The notes under the pieces were generated by a model. It had not been told where the DNA came from and did not search any database. It worked only from the letters and a program-made list of their open reading frames with translations. Shown here piece after piece: positions 22,310 to 34,110 of a stretch of 64,000 nucleotides of DNA; the stretch's first letter is position 1; every line of letters starts with the position of its first letter. Source of the DNA: Diplolepis rosae (Eukaryota > Arthropoda > Insecta > Hymenoptera > Diplolepididae); the NCBI GenBank assembly GCA_030998225.1, contig JAPYXD010000701.1, forward strand, positions 14,678,501 to 14,742,500. The letters are read 5' to 3'. A program made the translations under genes and the position numbers.

Positions 22310-22920
22310 ATTCGATAAATGTCTCAAACCAAAGTTTTAATTTTTTTTAAATAAAAAATTTTGTTTTTCAATATTTTTTCTTTATCTCGTATGTTTTGGC
22401 GGAAAAATTAAATTTTTGAATTTCATAAAAACGCTTTTAATGAATAAATGAAAATATATGACTCTAATTAAAAAATAGTTACAAGCTAATTTGTAGATCT
22501 TCTTGAAACAAACAATTTTCTTTCCTAAAATTTTTTCGTATCTCGCATTGACTTGGTGCAAAATAGAATTTTAAATTTTTGACAAAGTTTTTTACAATTA
22601 AAACGAAAACTACGTGTCTGATCAAAAAGTGCTGCGAAGTAAATTTGTATATTTTCTTGGGATTAACAATTTTATCCTTCATATTTTTTTTGTATCTCAT
22701 ATAGTTTTCAGGAAATCAAAGTTTTTATTTTCAATAACATTTTTCATTAAAAAACAAAAAATATGACTCCTATGGGAAAATGTTCACTAGGAAATTTGTA
22801 GATCTCTTTGAAATAAAGAATTTTTTTCCTTAACACTTTTTCCGTATCTCGTATATTTTGGAGGGAAAATGGAATTTTGATTTCGAAATGCATTTTTCAC
22901 ATAAAACTAAACTTTTTATT
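22310..22920 (+). repeat. 156-bp repeat family, copy 4
   Basis: Landmarks AATTTGTAGATCT at about 22490, AATTTGTATATTT at 22643 and AATTTGTAGATCT at 22793 keep the roughly 150-bp spacing. Both outer ends are missing or decayed. Confidence 0.65.
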
Positions 22921-23084
22921 TATGACGAAGATATAAAAAAAATGTACATAATTTGTCTGAGATCAATATTGATCGCAAACGGAGTTGTAAAAAAATATCA
23001 AGTTGAAAATCTTTTTTGTCATAAACCATGCGTAGGAATAAAAAAAAGTATTAAACGAATGGAACGGAAATACTTAGTTTATAA

Positions 23085-23205
23085 ATATGAATCAGTCAAA
23101 CAAAACTGATTATCAGTGAAATTTGACTGATTCAAATAGCTAAAAAGAGTTTACTGTGAATCAGTCAAATTTCACTGATTACTTCAGTGAAAATTAATAT
23201 TGAAG
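23085..23205. repeat. AATCAGT-type MITE fragment
   Basis: GAATCAGTCAAA, TTATCAGTGAAATTTGACTG and GATTACTTCAGTG motifs as in the 11383 and 43645 copies; no complete ends. Confidence 0.5.
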
Positions 23206-24476
23206 CTTACATTATTAAATATACATTGATGTATGTAGTCCTTCTAAATTACATTATATGTCCTGAATAAAAGGCGGATCCAAGCTTTTTATGCAAATAT
23301 TATTTTATTAAACTATTTTGAAGAGATGAAAATTTGTAAATAATGCACCTTTTTAATCTTGTCGAAAAATTAAGTTAATATCAAATATTTTAATCTCTAC
23401 AGATTATGTAACATAAAACGATGTGGATCCAAAGTATTTTTTAATTGATGCTTTCACGTTTAAGAAAGGGAATAATGAACATCGAGGAATTCTAAATTAA
23501 GAAAGAAAAGATTCTTCGTTTCGAAAATGAGCTAGTTGAATCAATACTCAATCATAACAGTCACAATATAAAATCTGAAACAATGTTGTTGGTTTTTCTA
23601 ATATGTTATTGATTCTGTTAATATAGTATTGATTTTGTTTTTGATGTTATATCAATGCAATTAATTTTAATAACATTGTTCTACATTTCATACTATAACT
23701 GTCATGATTGACGATTGATTTAAAAATTTTTTAAATATTGATTAATTTTATGACTGACGCATATTTTCATCTTTTTATGCGATTGGCTTAAGGATGTCTT
23801 TAGAGAGGAGGCGAAATGTTGTCTTATAATTTTAAATAAATCGGAAGAGTCCGAATAGATTCGTATTCACTGTTTTAAATCTGATTCTTCTAAAATTTTA
23901 TTACAATAACTCATTTTAGAATTTCACATTTTGCGTCAGTGCTTCTCTTTGAAATGCATAATTGTCATAATTTCCAAATATGGAATTTCCATATACGAAG
24001 AATATGAAAGAGATGAGAAATGTTTCATTACTATTTTCAAATTTTGGTAAAGTTTTCCGAAATGGTCCAGAATCTATCAAAATATAACAAAATGTTTTAG
24101 ATTAAATCAACATGATAAAGTATTTTTAACCTAAACTATAAATGTCTGCCTACCGAACATATTTATTTATATAAATTATTTTGGAATGTTTCAAAACATC
24201 TATTATGCAATTTGTATTTTCAACGGTGCAAATCTAGACTCTTTTAGTTTAAAAATAATTAATAATTCTCTAAAATGTGATTAAATTTTCTTAAACATTC
24301 CTATAAATCTTAACATAATTGCAAAAGGTTGCATTCAAATTCCATTTGCCAAATTGGTTTGATAGACAATTTTAAATTTAATATCAAAAGATTCTTCGTT
24401 TGAAAATCAAATTGAAGGGTTCTGTAATTAGTATGGAAACAAGTAGTAATTAAAAAATAATCTGAGTCTGTCTTAA
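23206..24476. other. AT-rich DNA, no gene recognised
   Basis: No supported coding region or structured repeat. Confidence 0.45.
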
Positions 24477-24983
24477 GGGGTTAGGTCACCTTGGGGACCG
24501 GAAATTTTTTTTCAAGTTGTTTAATAGAAAAGTGAAATAAAAATGATATTTTTACCATGGCCTTTTTCGCAGGTCAGGTACAACTGATACAGGGTGTAGC
24601 GACCAAAATTTTCGTCCTGCTGCAACAAACAAATTTTTATCACCAATAAAAACGTATTAGTTATGACCCATCCTAAGAATTTGCCCAAATATAAATTTGT
24701 TATTCAATTACAATCATTTGAAAGAAAAATCACATTTTTACCCATCTTTTTAAATACATAAATTGTTATAAAAAAAAGTATGTGTTACATCGCAAAAATC
24801 CTACGATGGATTGAAGAGGGTCGTACTGACAATATTTGAGTATAAAAAACATTACAATCGAGTGTTAGGAACCATTAATACTTTTTATACCATTTATACT
24901 TTTCGTAATCCTTAAACTATTGGGAAACTTTTAAGTAAATAGAAAAAAAAGATTTTTTGAAAGTTCAAAGGTGGCCTAACCCC
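24477..24983. mobile_element. TTAA-flanked MITE, copy B
   Basis: TTAA at 24473-24476 and 24984-24987. The ends GGGGTTAGGTCACCTT and AGGTGGCCTAACCCC are inverted copies. It lacks the ACGCGTTTTTCTC internal motif of copies A, C, D and E, so it is a distinct subfamily sharing only the insertion preference and G-rich tips. Confidence 0.8.
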
Positions 24984-24987
24984 TTAA

Positions 24988-25695
24988 GCAATTATTATTT
25001 AAATACAACATCTATTTTATAAATAACTGCAGCGAGGTGAATTTAGTGGAATTATCGAGTGAAATAATTGACTTGTATTCAAAAATAAATTCCTTGATCA
25101 TTAATCTGAGCAAACGTCGCTTCTACATTCTCTACTTTTTGCTGTGTTTAAATACGTGAGTAACTAACTTGAAACAATATCTCAGAGCCATAATATAATG
25201 GAAAGCCCGAAGCATCCAGGAAAGTCTGTCTCGTTGATTCTAAGCAATTATTCTGTTGCACAGTTAGAAATTGGTAAATCCAGAAGCAACCCCTCTCCTG
25301 CACCTGATTATAATTGCAGTATCTCGACTTGATGGAGTCTCGAAACGTTAAAGTTAATTGCAAAAATAAAAGTCGAAATTAAAAAAAAAATTTAATAACG
25401 TCTCATGTAATAATTATTAAAAAATTGAAATTTGTTTTCTTTACAAAATGAGATTTAACTGTCATTAGTCGAATTATTTCATAACATGGAAAAGGTAATT
25501 AGAATTGAAAGGTTGAAGAAATTTATCTATAAGAGGAAATCTATATTGGCTGTATGCGTTTTTCCTTCAAATTTATAAATTGATTGCTCCCCCACTTAAT
25601 CTTCTGCTAACACGGTAATAAGTTAAAATAGTGATTGCATAACATTTCTCTAAATTTAACAGATATTTAAGTATAATTTACCACTTTTTTAAAAG
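24988..25695. other. AT-rich DNA, no gene recognised
   Basis: No supported feature. Confidence 0.4.
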
Positions 25696-25697
25696 TA

Positions 25698-26952
25698 TTG
25701 GATCTATAACTTAATTCGTGCGGTTTTTTTTTCATAATTTGAACGTTCATTTAAGAAAAACATGTAATAGTATTATTCAAAGTATTGCCCAGCTGAAGCT
25801 ATGACTTTTCCATGCCAAAAGAACAGCGCCGGCTTAGGGGCTAAGAATGAATCAAGCCAATTTTTGATGCCCTGTTCTGATGTGAACCGTATTCCAGTGA
25901 AGGCGTTCTGCATCGACCGGAACAGATGGTAGCCAGAAGGGGCAAGGTCTGGGATATGAGGTTGTTAGGGTAAAACTTCCCATCCACTGTTTTACAAATA
26001 GTTCTCAACCGGAATAGCAACATGGGGCCAAGCGTTGTCATGATGGAAAATTATTGCCTCGTGTCTGGTCGCATATTCCGGGCGTTTTTCGGCTATTGCT
26101 CTCTTCAAAAGGATTAATTGAGTTCGGTAGCGTTCTCCATTGATGGTTTCACCCGGTTTTAGCAGCTCATAATACAGCACACCCTTCTGATCCCACCAAA
26201 TACAGAGCATTACCTTTGCGCCATGGATATTCGGCTTTGCCGTTGATTTGGCTGATTGCCCTTGTTTCACATATGATTTTTTGCGCTTGGGGTTGTCGCA
26301 ATGGATCCATTTTTCATCACCAGTAACAATCCGATGCAAAAATGACTTCCTTTTGTGGCGTTCCAGCAGCATTTCGGACATGCAAAACCGCCTCTCAACG
26401 TCTCTCGGCTTGAGTTCATGTGGAACCCAATTTCCTTGCTTTTGAATGTATCCGGCTGCTTTTAAACGTTTCGAAATGGCTGCTTGAGTGACTCCTAAAG
26501 ATTCTGCGAGCTCTTCTTGTGTTTGGCAACAATCTTCATGGAGTAATGCTTCCAATTCTTCATCTTCAAACTTTTTTGGCTGCCCAGAACGTTCTTCGTC
26601 TTCCAAGCCAAAATCACCACGATTAAATCGTGCAAACCACTTTTGGCATGTTCGCTCAGCTAGAGCATGTTCACCATAAACTTCCACCAAAATACGATGA
26701 CTTTCGGCAGCAGTTTCCTTCATCTTAAAGTAATGAAGAAGAACTCCCCGCAAAAACACTTTTTCAGGCAGGTTCGACATATTTGAGTAAAAAAAAATTA
26801 TTGTTGTTTACGCTTCAAATGAATGACATATACTGAAAAAGACGCACAATGACAGTAGCTTTCCAACACATGTTCGGAATATTGGAACGATGGAATAATA
26901 ATCGAGTTACGTCATCTCTTAGCAAACCGCACGAATTAAGTTATAGATCCAA
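25698..26952 (-). mobile_element. Near full-length mariner element
   Basis: Inverted ends TTGGATCTATAACTTAATTC plus GTGCGG, 26 bp or more and nearly perfect, flanked by TA duplications at 25696-25697 and 26953-26954. The length of 1255 bp is usual for mariner. It carries one transposase frame on the minus strand (see next entry). The same family as 56894-57868, judged from identical TIRs and coding sequence. Confidence 0.92.
25773..26780 (-). pseudogene. Mariner transposase, inactivated
   Basis: The minus-strand frame starts at 26780 (MSNLPEKVF) and is open for 262 codons. Visible parts: N-terminal helix-turn-helix (CQKWFARF), second HTH (LAESLGVTQAAISKRL), WVPHEL linker, VTGDEKWI with catalytic Asp 1 and HHDNAWPH with Asp 2. 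Two in-frame stops follow (after VENYL, and inside EVLP-QP). The third catalytic residue of the DD34D triad is changed: PDLAPSGYHLF, where the family has SDYHLF. The C-terminal HKLPERWEK block is deleted. The copy is therefore dead in at least four ways. The last codons end at QYFE, stop at 25773-25775. Confidence 0.9.
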
Positions 26953-27055
26953 TAATATTTTATGGATTCGAAAATAATACACAATAAAGAATTCGAATGC
27001 ATAAAATAATTGCTTTTTACAAAAAAGCGGTGAATCGCACTGAAACATCTGTTAA

Positions 27056-27748
27056 GGGGGTCTCCTTATCCAGAACCTTCAAAAAAGGCACTTTTTCCCA
27101 ATTTTCTTTGAAGCAGAAAATAAAAACACTGGTCAAAGATTTTTCGCCTATATTTAGGTACATATTTGAACTTGTTAAAAAAAAATTTTCATTTGAAAAC
27201 AAGAAAAAATCTCGGACTTATCGAAGATCCCGTCTCACCACGGACAATTAATTTTGCGTGCATGTTATTGTCCAAAGTTTTCGTCTGAAACACATATATA
27301 TTTGTTTTTTTTTATTCAGAAGGGTCTTCCGCTTATAGTGAACCTGAAAAATTGTAAAAAAAAAATTTTTTATCGATCTTTTGAGTTACTTTCCAGAAAA
27401 ATCAAATTTTTCACCGTTTTTTTTTATTAAAATGCGTTATTTATAATCAAAATAAATACTGTATCATGAAAACTAAAGATTCACTATATGCGCATTTTAA
27501 TTACCTACAAATAAAAAAAAGTTTCAGCACGCAATTTTGAAAAATGTGATTTTGAGAAAACGCGCTTTAAAGTTTTCAGACCTACATTTCGCTCGCTCCG
27601 CGCAAGCTACTGCTCGGAACTCTACCATCAAAACTATTCCGATATGGACTGTACAATTTTGTGACAATATTCTCTGATAATAGTTCCATCGATTGAAACA
27701 AAAAAAAAAAAAATCGATTTTTCGAAAGTTCTGGATAAGGAGACCCCC
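27056..27748. mobile_element. TTAA-flanked MITE, copy C
   Basis: TTAA at 27052-27055 and 27749-27752. The ends GGGGGTCTCCTTATCCAGAA / TTCTGGATAAGGAGACCCCC are perfect inverted repeats of about 22 bp. The internal motif AGAAAACGCGCTTTAAAGTT (27554-27573) matches the family motif in reverse orientation. Confidence 0.88.
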
Positions 27749-27752
27749 TTAA

Positions 27753-30370
27753 ATGTAGGGATATATTTTATGCTGTCATTATTTTAACTTATGGACTTAG
27801 TAAATGTAACATATTTTATTTAGTTTTAGCTGTAATTCATAACCCAAAAACCCTATCTAAGATTCCAATAAAGGGAAAAATGTAAAAATTTACTGATGCA
27901 TTTACAGGTAAGTTTGCTTAATCTTTAAATTGTGTGTTCGTACCTTGTCTTCATTATTAAGTTGAAAATTATTAAAGTTTCCTGAGGCAAAACTCATGCG
28001 AATATGTTCAGGGCCTTTAAAGGTAAGTTTGAAAAGCATCTGTGAACATTTTTTGACGTCTTGAAATGTGAGTCCACCAAAGGTTTTTTCAGCGCTCGAA
28101 AGATATGATAACTTAATCGAAAGGGGCCATGTGTAGTGGATAAAAACTTCCTATCTGAAGTTAAAGATGACCTCCTAGTTCCCTTCATGATATTTGGTTG
28201 TAAATTGTTATGGAAACTTTGAGTAATTCAGGTGTCTAATCATCGAGAGATAATTATCAACTATTTCACTTGATTAATCCACTAATATACGCTTTGAATA
28301 ATTATTTATAGAATGAACTTTTTCTTCAAATATTAATTGCTTGCAGCAAACTCAAATTATTTTCTAACCATTAGTTGCAAGCATCCAAATTTAAAATATC
28401 CTTTATAGAATTTAATGGTTTTAGTAGAAAGATATAAAGATAAATGTTAGAATTTGTAGCCGTGAGATATTTGAGTTTCTTGTACAGTAAATTGTTCTAT
28501 GTGCCTCCGGCGCGTAAACTCGTTTTACGCTACAGATAAGAGTAGCGTAATATTGTGTATTACGATACAGAGGGATGTAATGTAAAAATTGAACTGCGCA
28601 TGCGCCTATTACGATTCAGCGGAGCGTACACGGAAAAAATTTGTCGTTTAAAAAGTCATCGACTTTTGTGTAATACTCGTGGATAGGTTAGAAAGTCGAC
28701 TAAATATTATGAACCTCCTTATTGAAGAATATGATGGATAATCGCTGAAAATGTAAAACGTAAATTCGAAAGTTTAAGTGACAGTCGCGAAAAATTTAAA
28801 ACACCGTGGGTTTTATTTTCTCTAAACCAGGCATCGAAAGTCTAAGACAGTCGAAGAAAATGTTGAACAGTGTAAAAAGGAAAATATTATTTTCTGTGAT
28901 ATGATCCTGCACTTATATAGTTAATTATTGTTCACTTTTACATTACCTACATAATCCTAACATGAACTTACTATTACATTTAACACTGTACATTACAGAA
29001 ACGCAATTTTTTATAAACACTTCGCAGCACCGAAAATCGAACGCTCGCATGCACGCACGCATCCTAATTTAATTCTAATCGCACGCCTTAACCCGCATAT
29101 AGCCGATACATGTCGTGGAGACTTGTGTAAAATATTTGGATCACATTCAGAGTTTGAAGGAAAAACTAAAATAATAGACAAATTTCAAATTTGACATAAT
29201 ACACTTTATTCTGAAAAATGTGCAATTAACAAAATTTTTGAAATGCCTTACATTTTCAAAAAGTTTCAACTTAAACAATTCTTTTCATATTTCAATACTC
29301 GTTAAAACTTCCTTAATGTAAAAAAATAACTATAATTTCTACTTTTAATATTTCGTCGCTCGTTGCGTAATAACCCTCATTATGCGCCTGGGCACATAAT
29401 ATATTAGACTATCTCTACTACGAAACGTGGCTCAAATTGATGGATTGTTGTCGACAGCAATTCGCATTCACTTTTTATTTTGGATTTAATATTTTGCAAT
29501 ATTTTTAGCTTCTTATTTTAATTTATTTCATTATTACTATTCGCTGTTTTTGCTCCGGTAACGTCTCGAGCAAATCCAGGCTAATGGATATCAGATGTTG
29601 TATTGGATATAAAATAATGATCAAAGAGAAAACGTGTAAAAATAAACATTTTTTTTTGCATTTATCATTAGTAAAATGATATTATTTGTTTATCTCAATA
29701 TATTATAAACTAAATAAAACAAAATTATTGACCCAAAACTCTATCTTGAATTACTTTTTGCCAAAACTTTTTCGCAAGGGTGCCATTTTTTTTGACATTT
29801 TTTGACGAGCCAGGAGGTCAGGTTACGTTGATTAATGTTACGTCGATGGAAAAAAACACAAAAATTAATCCTATAGCTTTAAAGTAGAATGAAATGAAAA
29901 ACCCTTTGGAAAATTGTTTCATACATCTCGGTTTTGCATTTTTATTACCTGCACATGAACTTTAACTTAGAAATATTAAATATATTACAAGATACGTCGA
30001 TAGATACTAATAAAAGTACGCAACGTTTTCTTGGCCTTTTTCTTAGTTTGCGACGAAAGTTCTTAATTTTAGTAAATATCGTATATACATTTCAGTTAAA
30101 TTCAAATATTGATTTTAAAAATTGTATTTTTCGACCTACGTCGAAATACATTAGGTATATGTGGACATGCTCCAAAGCCATTTTTCCGGTATATAATGTT
30201 ATTTTATTCTGAAATAAGATCAAAAATTTAATTCCTGCTTTGAAATGCATTAGAAAGCACTAAAATGAAGACCTTTACCAAGTTTCATAACGTATCTACC
30301 AATAGTTTTAATAATATTTCCTTTGGATACAAAAGCGCCCTGTATTTAGAGAATTACCCATATAATAATA
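27753..30370. other. AT-rich DNA, no gene recognised
   Basis: About 2.6 kb. 28495-28625 is unusual in having several GCGTAATA / TTACG motifs (TACGCTACAG, AGTAGCGTAATATTG, TATTACGATTCAGCGGAGCG) and runs into CACGGAAAAAA at 28631, a MITE-type tip without a partner found. 29040-29100 is GC-richer (GCATGCACGCACGCATCC). Nothing coding. Confidence 0.45.
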
Positions 30371-31127
30371 AAGGGTTTCCCAATAGGGGTGATATGATTT
30401 TGAATGTCCCTATCGGGCTCATTTGAACTGAAATTTTTGACGTCTGCTGTCAGTTGTGATCAGTAAGGTTTGCCATTTAATCATGAGTAGTTTCACGCTT
30501 CCACAACGTTTGGAAATTGTCCAATTATTTTATCAAAATTCGAGAAGTTTTGTCGGTGTTCAAAGAGCATATCGTGCAAAATATGGTCGTCATTCTGCTC
30601 CATCCGCGCTCTCAATTCGTCGAATAATCGATAAGTTGGAGAGTGAATTTACTCTATTGGATACTAAGCCTAAAAATCGTATGCGTACCGCACGTTCTAC
30701 ACAGAATATAGCCGCCGTACAGGCCAGTATCGAGGAAAACCGTGAATTGTCCGTGCCACGCCGATCTCAGGAATTGGGCCTGTCCAGGATGACTACCTGG
30801 CGTATTTTGCGATTGGATCTTGGCCTGCATCCCTATAAGATGATTCTGGCCCAAGAACTGAAGCCTAATGACCATCGTTTGCGTCGGGAGTTTGCGGATT
30901 GGGCTCTGGAATCAATTGAAAATTATCCCAATTTTCATCAAAAAATCATCTTTTCTGATGAGGCGCATTTTTGGCTCAAGTCTCGGGGGACATTTGGCCG
31001 ATATATTGTTTAAATCATAAATGGCATAGAATATCCAATATAATAAAAAAGATTTCGATCAATTCCGAATGAATATTCAGTGTTTTTTTTCAATTTCAAA
31101 ACATATCACCCTTATTGGGAAACCCTT
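30371..31127 (+). mobile_element. Internally deleted Tc1-like element
   Basis: TA at 30369-30370 and 31128-31129. The ends AAGGGTTTCCCAATAGGGGT / ACCCTTATTGGGAAACCCTT are inverted repeats of the same type as 33999-36324. At 757 bp it is about a third of the size of that related copy. The 3' part of the transposase is missing. Confidence 0.88.
30483..31013 (+). CDS. Truncated Tc1-like transposase, 176 codons, open
   Basis: Uninterrupted frame from the ATG at 30483 (MSSFTLPQRLEIVQLFYQ). N-terminal HTH (about residues 5-60, with IRRIIDKLE), then a second HTH region (SVPRRSQELGLSRMTTWRIL) and HPYKMILAQELKPNDH. The first catalytic Asp is in FSDEAHFW near residue 164. The frame then runs into unrelated sequence (RGTFGRYIV) and stops. 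The second and third catalytic residues are deleted. It keeps the DNA-binding half of this transposase class, which is usually about 340-400 residues. An ATG-to-TIR distance of about 110 bp fits the family. Confidence 0.75.
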   Translation: MSSFTLPQRLEIVQLFYQNSRSFVGVQRAYRAKYGRHSAPSALSIRRIIDKLESEFTLLDTKPKNRMRTARSTQNIAAVQASIEENRELSVPRRSQELGLSRMTTWRILRLDLGLHPYKMILAQELKPNDHRLRREFADWALESIENYPNFHQKIIFSDEAHFWLKSRGTFGRYIV

Positions 31128-31129
31128 TA

Positions 31130-31717
31130 TGAATATACTGTTTAACTGGCTAAGAAACTTGCATTGTATGCTAAACTCTTTTATAATATATAAAGTTCCC
31201 TACTTTAATGCAGAGCTGCTTTGCAAAATCAGTAAATAGTATTTAAGCGAGAGTAAAAATTAAAGAATTTATCAATCACCTGTAGGATATTTGTTTAAAT
31301 GATAAAAAAAACCAAATATATGAATTTCAATATCTCTGTATACTATTTGTAGAACAAGTCGATCAAGTTGGGGGTTAAAAAATAATTGATGAGGTTAGCG
31401 AACCAAGCCAACAAAACGTTGCTCGTGACTAATCAAAAATTAATGTTTCAATCATTTTTTAACCTCAAACTGGATCGACTATCTCTAACTATTATTACAT
31501 ACTATGAAGGGTGATAATACTACATATATATCAAAGTTGAGCTATATAGATTGAATTGATTTAAAATATTATCTACTAATAGTTTAAATGATTTTCAACT
31601 TATTAAAGAATTTGGGAAATATCCTGTTTTATCGATACTTTGATGTATATCAAATTTCATGATTGCGTATATCAAATTTTATATACTTATATACTTATAT
31701 ATATATATATATTATTA
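31130..31717. other. AT-rich DNA, no gene recognised
   Basis: Nothing supported. It ends in a (TA)n run at about 31695-31712. Confidence 0.4.
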
Positions 31718-32007
31718 GGTCTCTTTACCAGATAGATAGAAGATTTTATAGAGAACGACTCGTTACAAATATATATATATATATATATACTTATATATTT
31801 TATACATTTTATATAATTAAATTGTGTGTTATTTATGTCAAAAAATTTTTCTTCACAAAAATAAATTTCTAAGTGTATACACTGATTCGTTTGGCTCATA
31901 AATAAAACACATAAATAAAATATTTAGAGCGTGCTCTCTTTCTCCTGGAACTCAATTTGTAACGAGTCGTTCTCTATAAAAACTTCTATCTATCTGGTAA
32001 AGAGACC
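31718..32007. repeat. Inverted repeat with (TA)n core
   Basis: 50-bp arms at 31718-31767 and 31958-32007 (GGTCTCTTTACCAGATAGAT...CGACTCGTTACA) are inverted with one or two differences. Between them are (TA)n microsatellites and CTCTCTTTCTCCTGGAAC. Likely a MITE with decayed outer ends, or a local inverted duplication. Confidence 0.65.
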
Positions 32008-32245
32008 GTTCATGTAATCCGATATTACTCCAAATTGAATTGAAGTTACGCGTCATTTCACTCAATTTGGAGTAAAATTCAAGAATAGATACTTTAAATT
32101 TTTCATAGCGTCTCCTTTGAAAATCGGATTTTCGGTACCTGTAGAGCGGGTTGAAACTACGATTTTCAACCCTAGGGTTGAAAGTCGCTATTTGAACCCA
32201 CTCCACAGTTGCAGCCAATCAGATTCTCAAAAGAGTTGCTATGAA

Positions 32246-32378
32246 AAATAGTATACATTACTCGAAACAAAACACAGCGAAAGCATTTCGTGTGATTGCA
32301 GCCCTCGTTTCACTCGGGCAGCAAACTTCACACTCATGCAATCGCTCTGTTTCGCCCCTTGTAATGTAATATACTATT
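32246..32378. repeat. Small inverted-repeat element with GC-rich hairpin
   Basis: AATAGTATACATTAC at 32247 is inverted at 32361-32378 (GTAATGTAATATACTATT). Inside, AAACACAGCGAAAGCATTTC and its decayed inverse CTCTGTTTCGCCCC flank the hairpin GCAGCCCTCGTTTCACTCGG plus GCAGC. Preceded at 32150-32235 by repeat-like GGTTGAAACTACGATTTTCA and its inverse. Confidence 0.5.
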
Positions 32379-32551
32379 GCTTCATTTTATGAATATCGAT
32401 TTTTCCATATGATATTCAAAATAGATGTTAACAATCGCAATTTTAATTCAGATTCAACGGATTATAAATAATTACTTGTTCGGAATAAATATTGCATATA
32501 GGGATATTGTATGAATTTGGAACGACTGTATTACGTAACGTTCTCTTGTTG

Positions 32552-33513
32552 CACTGAGAAAAATAGATACTAAAAATGAGATACTAGAATGTTGGATATT
32601 ACCTTATATCATCCAGATTATACTACATAATATCTAATTTATTCTTTTAAATATACAAGATATTAATGGCCAATAACAGTTTATATTCAAAATTTACAAT
32701 ATTAGATATTAAACTTTAATATCTAAGATTTTTATAAACAGTAGCGTGCACGTGCCCGAGGAAAACTCACGTGATCAGAGTCTTTGAATTCCATGTAATT
32801 TGTCTATCGCGCTCGCCCATAGTTTTGTCGGTCGCATGGTTTTTGGTTTCGACACTGTAATAATAATGTTGTGTCTATATGAAGTTTTGAAGTGTGATTT
32901 TTGAAAAATTTTTATATTACCAGTACTGAAATCAGTAAGTATCTATCCATATAAGTATATCATTTTTATACCTTCAATATTTGAAATGAATTTTCTAACC
33001 TCTCAATAACTCGTTCTTTATGTAGCCGTTTTTAAATTCAACATCGAATCGGAATTTATTTACTGGAATTCGTAATAGTTTCCAAATCTTTACAATTATG
33101 TTGAACGATTTTATAATTTCCATTTATTAACAGGTTGCCTTGACTTTGAGAATAATAATCAACAAAATATGGACTTGCGAAAACTCCTAGATCGAGGAAT
33201 TTGAGAAAAAAAGGAGATTATAAGAAAATTTTGAATTCCTTGATCAATCATTATTTTCATCATGTTATATTTTCTTAATTTCATTTTTTCTTTCAATATT
33301 CAATCAGTATTTTTACATAATTATTAGACAATTGCATTCAATGACATAAATATTGACTTTAATTATCTAAGATATTACAGTTTAATATCTCAAATAGTAT
33401 GACCTGATATCTAATGTATTTCAGTTTAACATCTGAGATATTTCAAATTAACATATTGGGTTCTTTAATTTAATATCTTAGATATTGCGGTTTACTATCT
33501 ATTTTTCTCCGTG
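32552..33513. mobile_element. MITE with TATCTNAGATA motifs
   Basis: CACTGAGAAAAATAGATA at the left and its inverse TATCTATTTTTCTCCGTG at 33496-33513. The interior carries many AATATCTNAGATATT-type short palindromes (32700-32735, 33360-33490). A target duplication could not be assigned confidently. A middle segment (32740-32900) is less AT-rich and looks unrelated. Confidence 0.65.
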
Positions 33514-33659
33514 TGTATTCATGTCTTATTAGGCTTCGCGGGAATCATATTTCATTCATTTTTTCAAGGTATTATATAGTACATGGAAAGTCTCAAAGGC
33601 CCATTATATAATCTATAAACAATTATTTTCACGCAAACAATAAAGATTTTGCTAAGGAA

Positions 33660-33998
33660 TTACTATAAATAATGGCCCGCTTCTGGATTGGTTTCTTTGG
33701 AAACCGAGCAGGCGGCCCTAGAACAGGCGACCGGGCGCGTCCTCGGGTTGCGGATAGAGGGGCCCTATACCGCAGGATTCTGCTGAATACTGATAAAAAC
33801 TAAATAAGCAGTCGCGGACAATGTTCCAGGGATGGACCCGAAGTGATAACCCCCAAGCCAAGGTGTTAACGACTGTGCCGAGGGCTGCATGACATTAGGG
33901 AATGGTGTCTTCTACGGTGTCTCCAGGAAACCAGGTCGCCTCCTGAATTATTTAGACCTTACCTCTGCATGAAAGGTTCTGCAGGGGTGGACCTTTTA
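33660..33998 (+). repeat. GC-rich retroelement-like repeat, left part
   Basis: Markedly GC-richer than its surroundings (GGGCGCGTCCTCGGGTTGCG, ACTGTGCCGAGGGCTGCATG). Interrupted at a TA by the Tc1-like element and resumed at 36325-36480. The continuation contains a short coding-like stretch starting at an ATG (SMCEEFFGGKFEVTV). The overall feel is the 5' region of a non-LTR retrotransposon; I could not identify it further. Confidence 0.4.
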
Positions 33999-34110
33999 AA
34001 GGGTTTTCCAATAGGGACATAACAATTTCGTATCTTTATATGAACGCACCCTTAAACTTTTTTAATGAACTGTCAATGTCAAAACGTTAATTAAAGTCAA
34101 CATTTTCATC

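Noticed and set aside
22858..23109. 83-codon ORF
   Set aside because: Begins inside the 156-bp repeat and ends inside the AATCAGT MITE fragment; no coding character.
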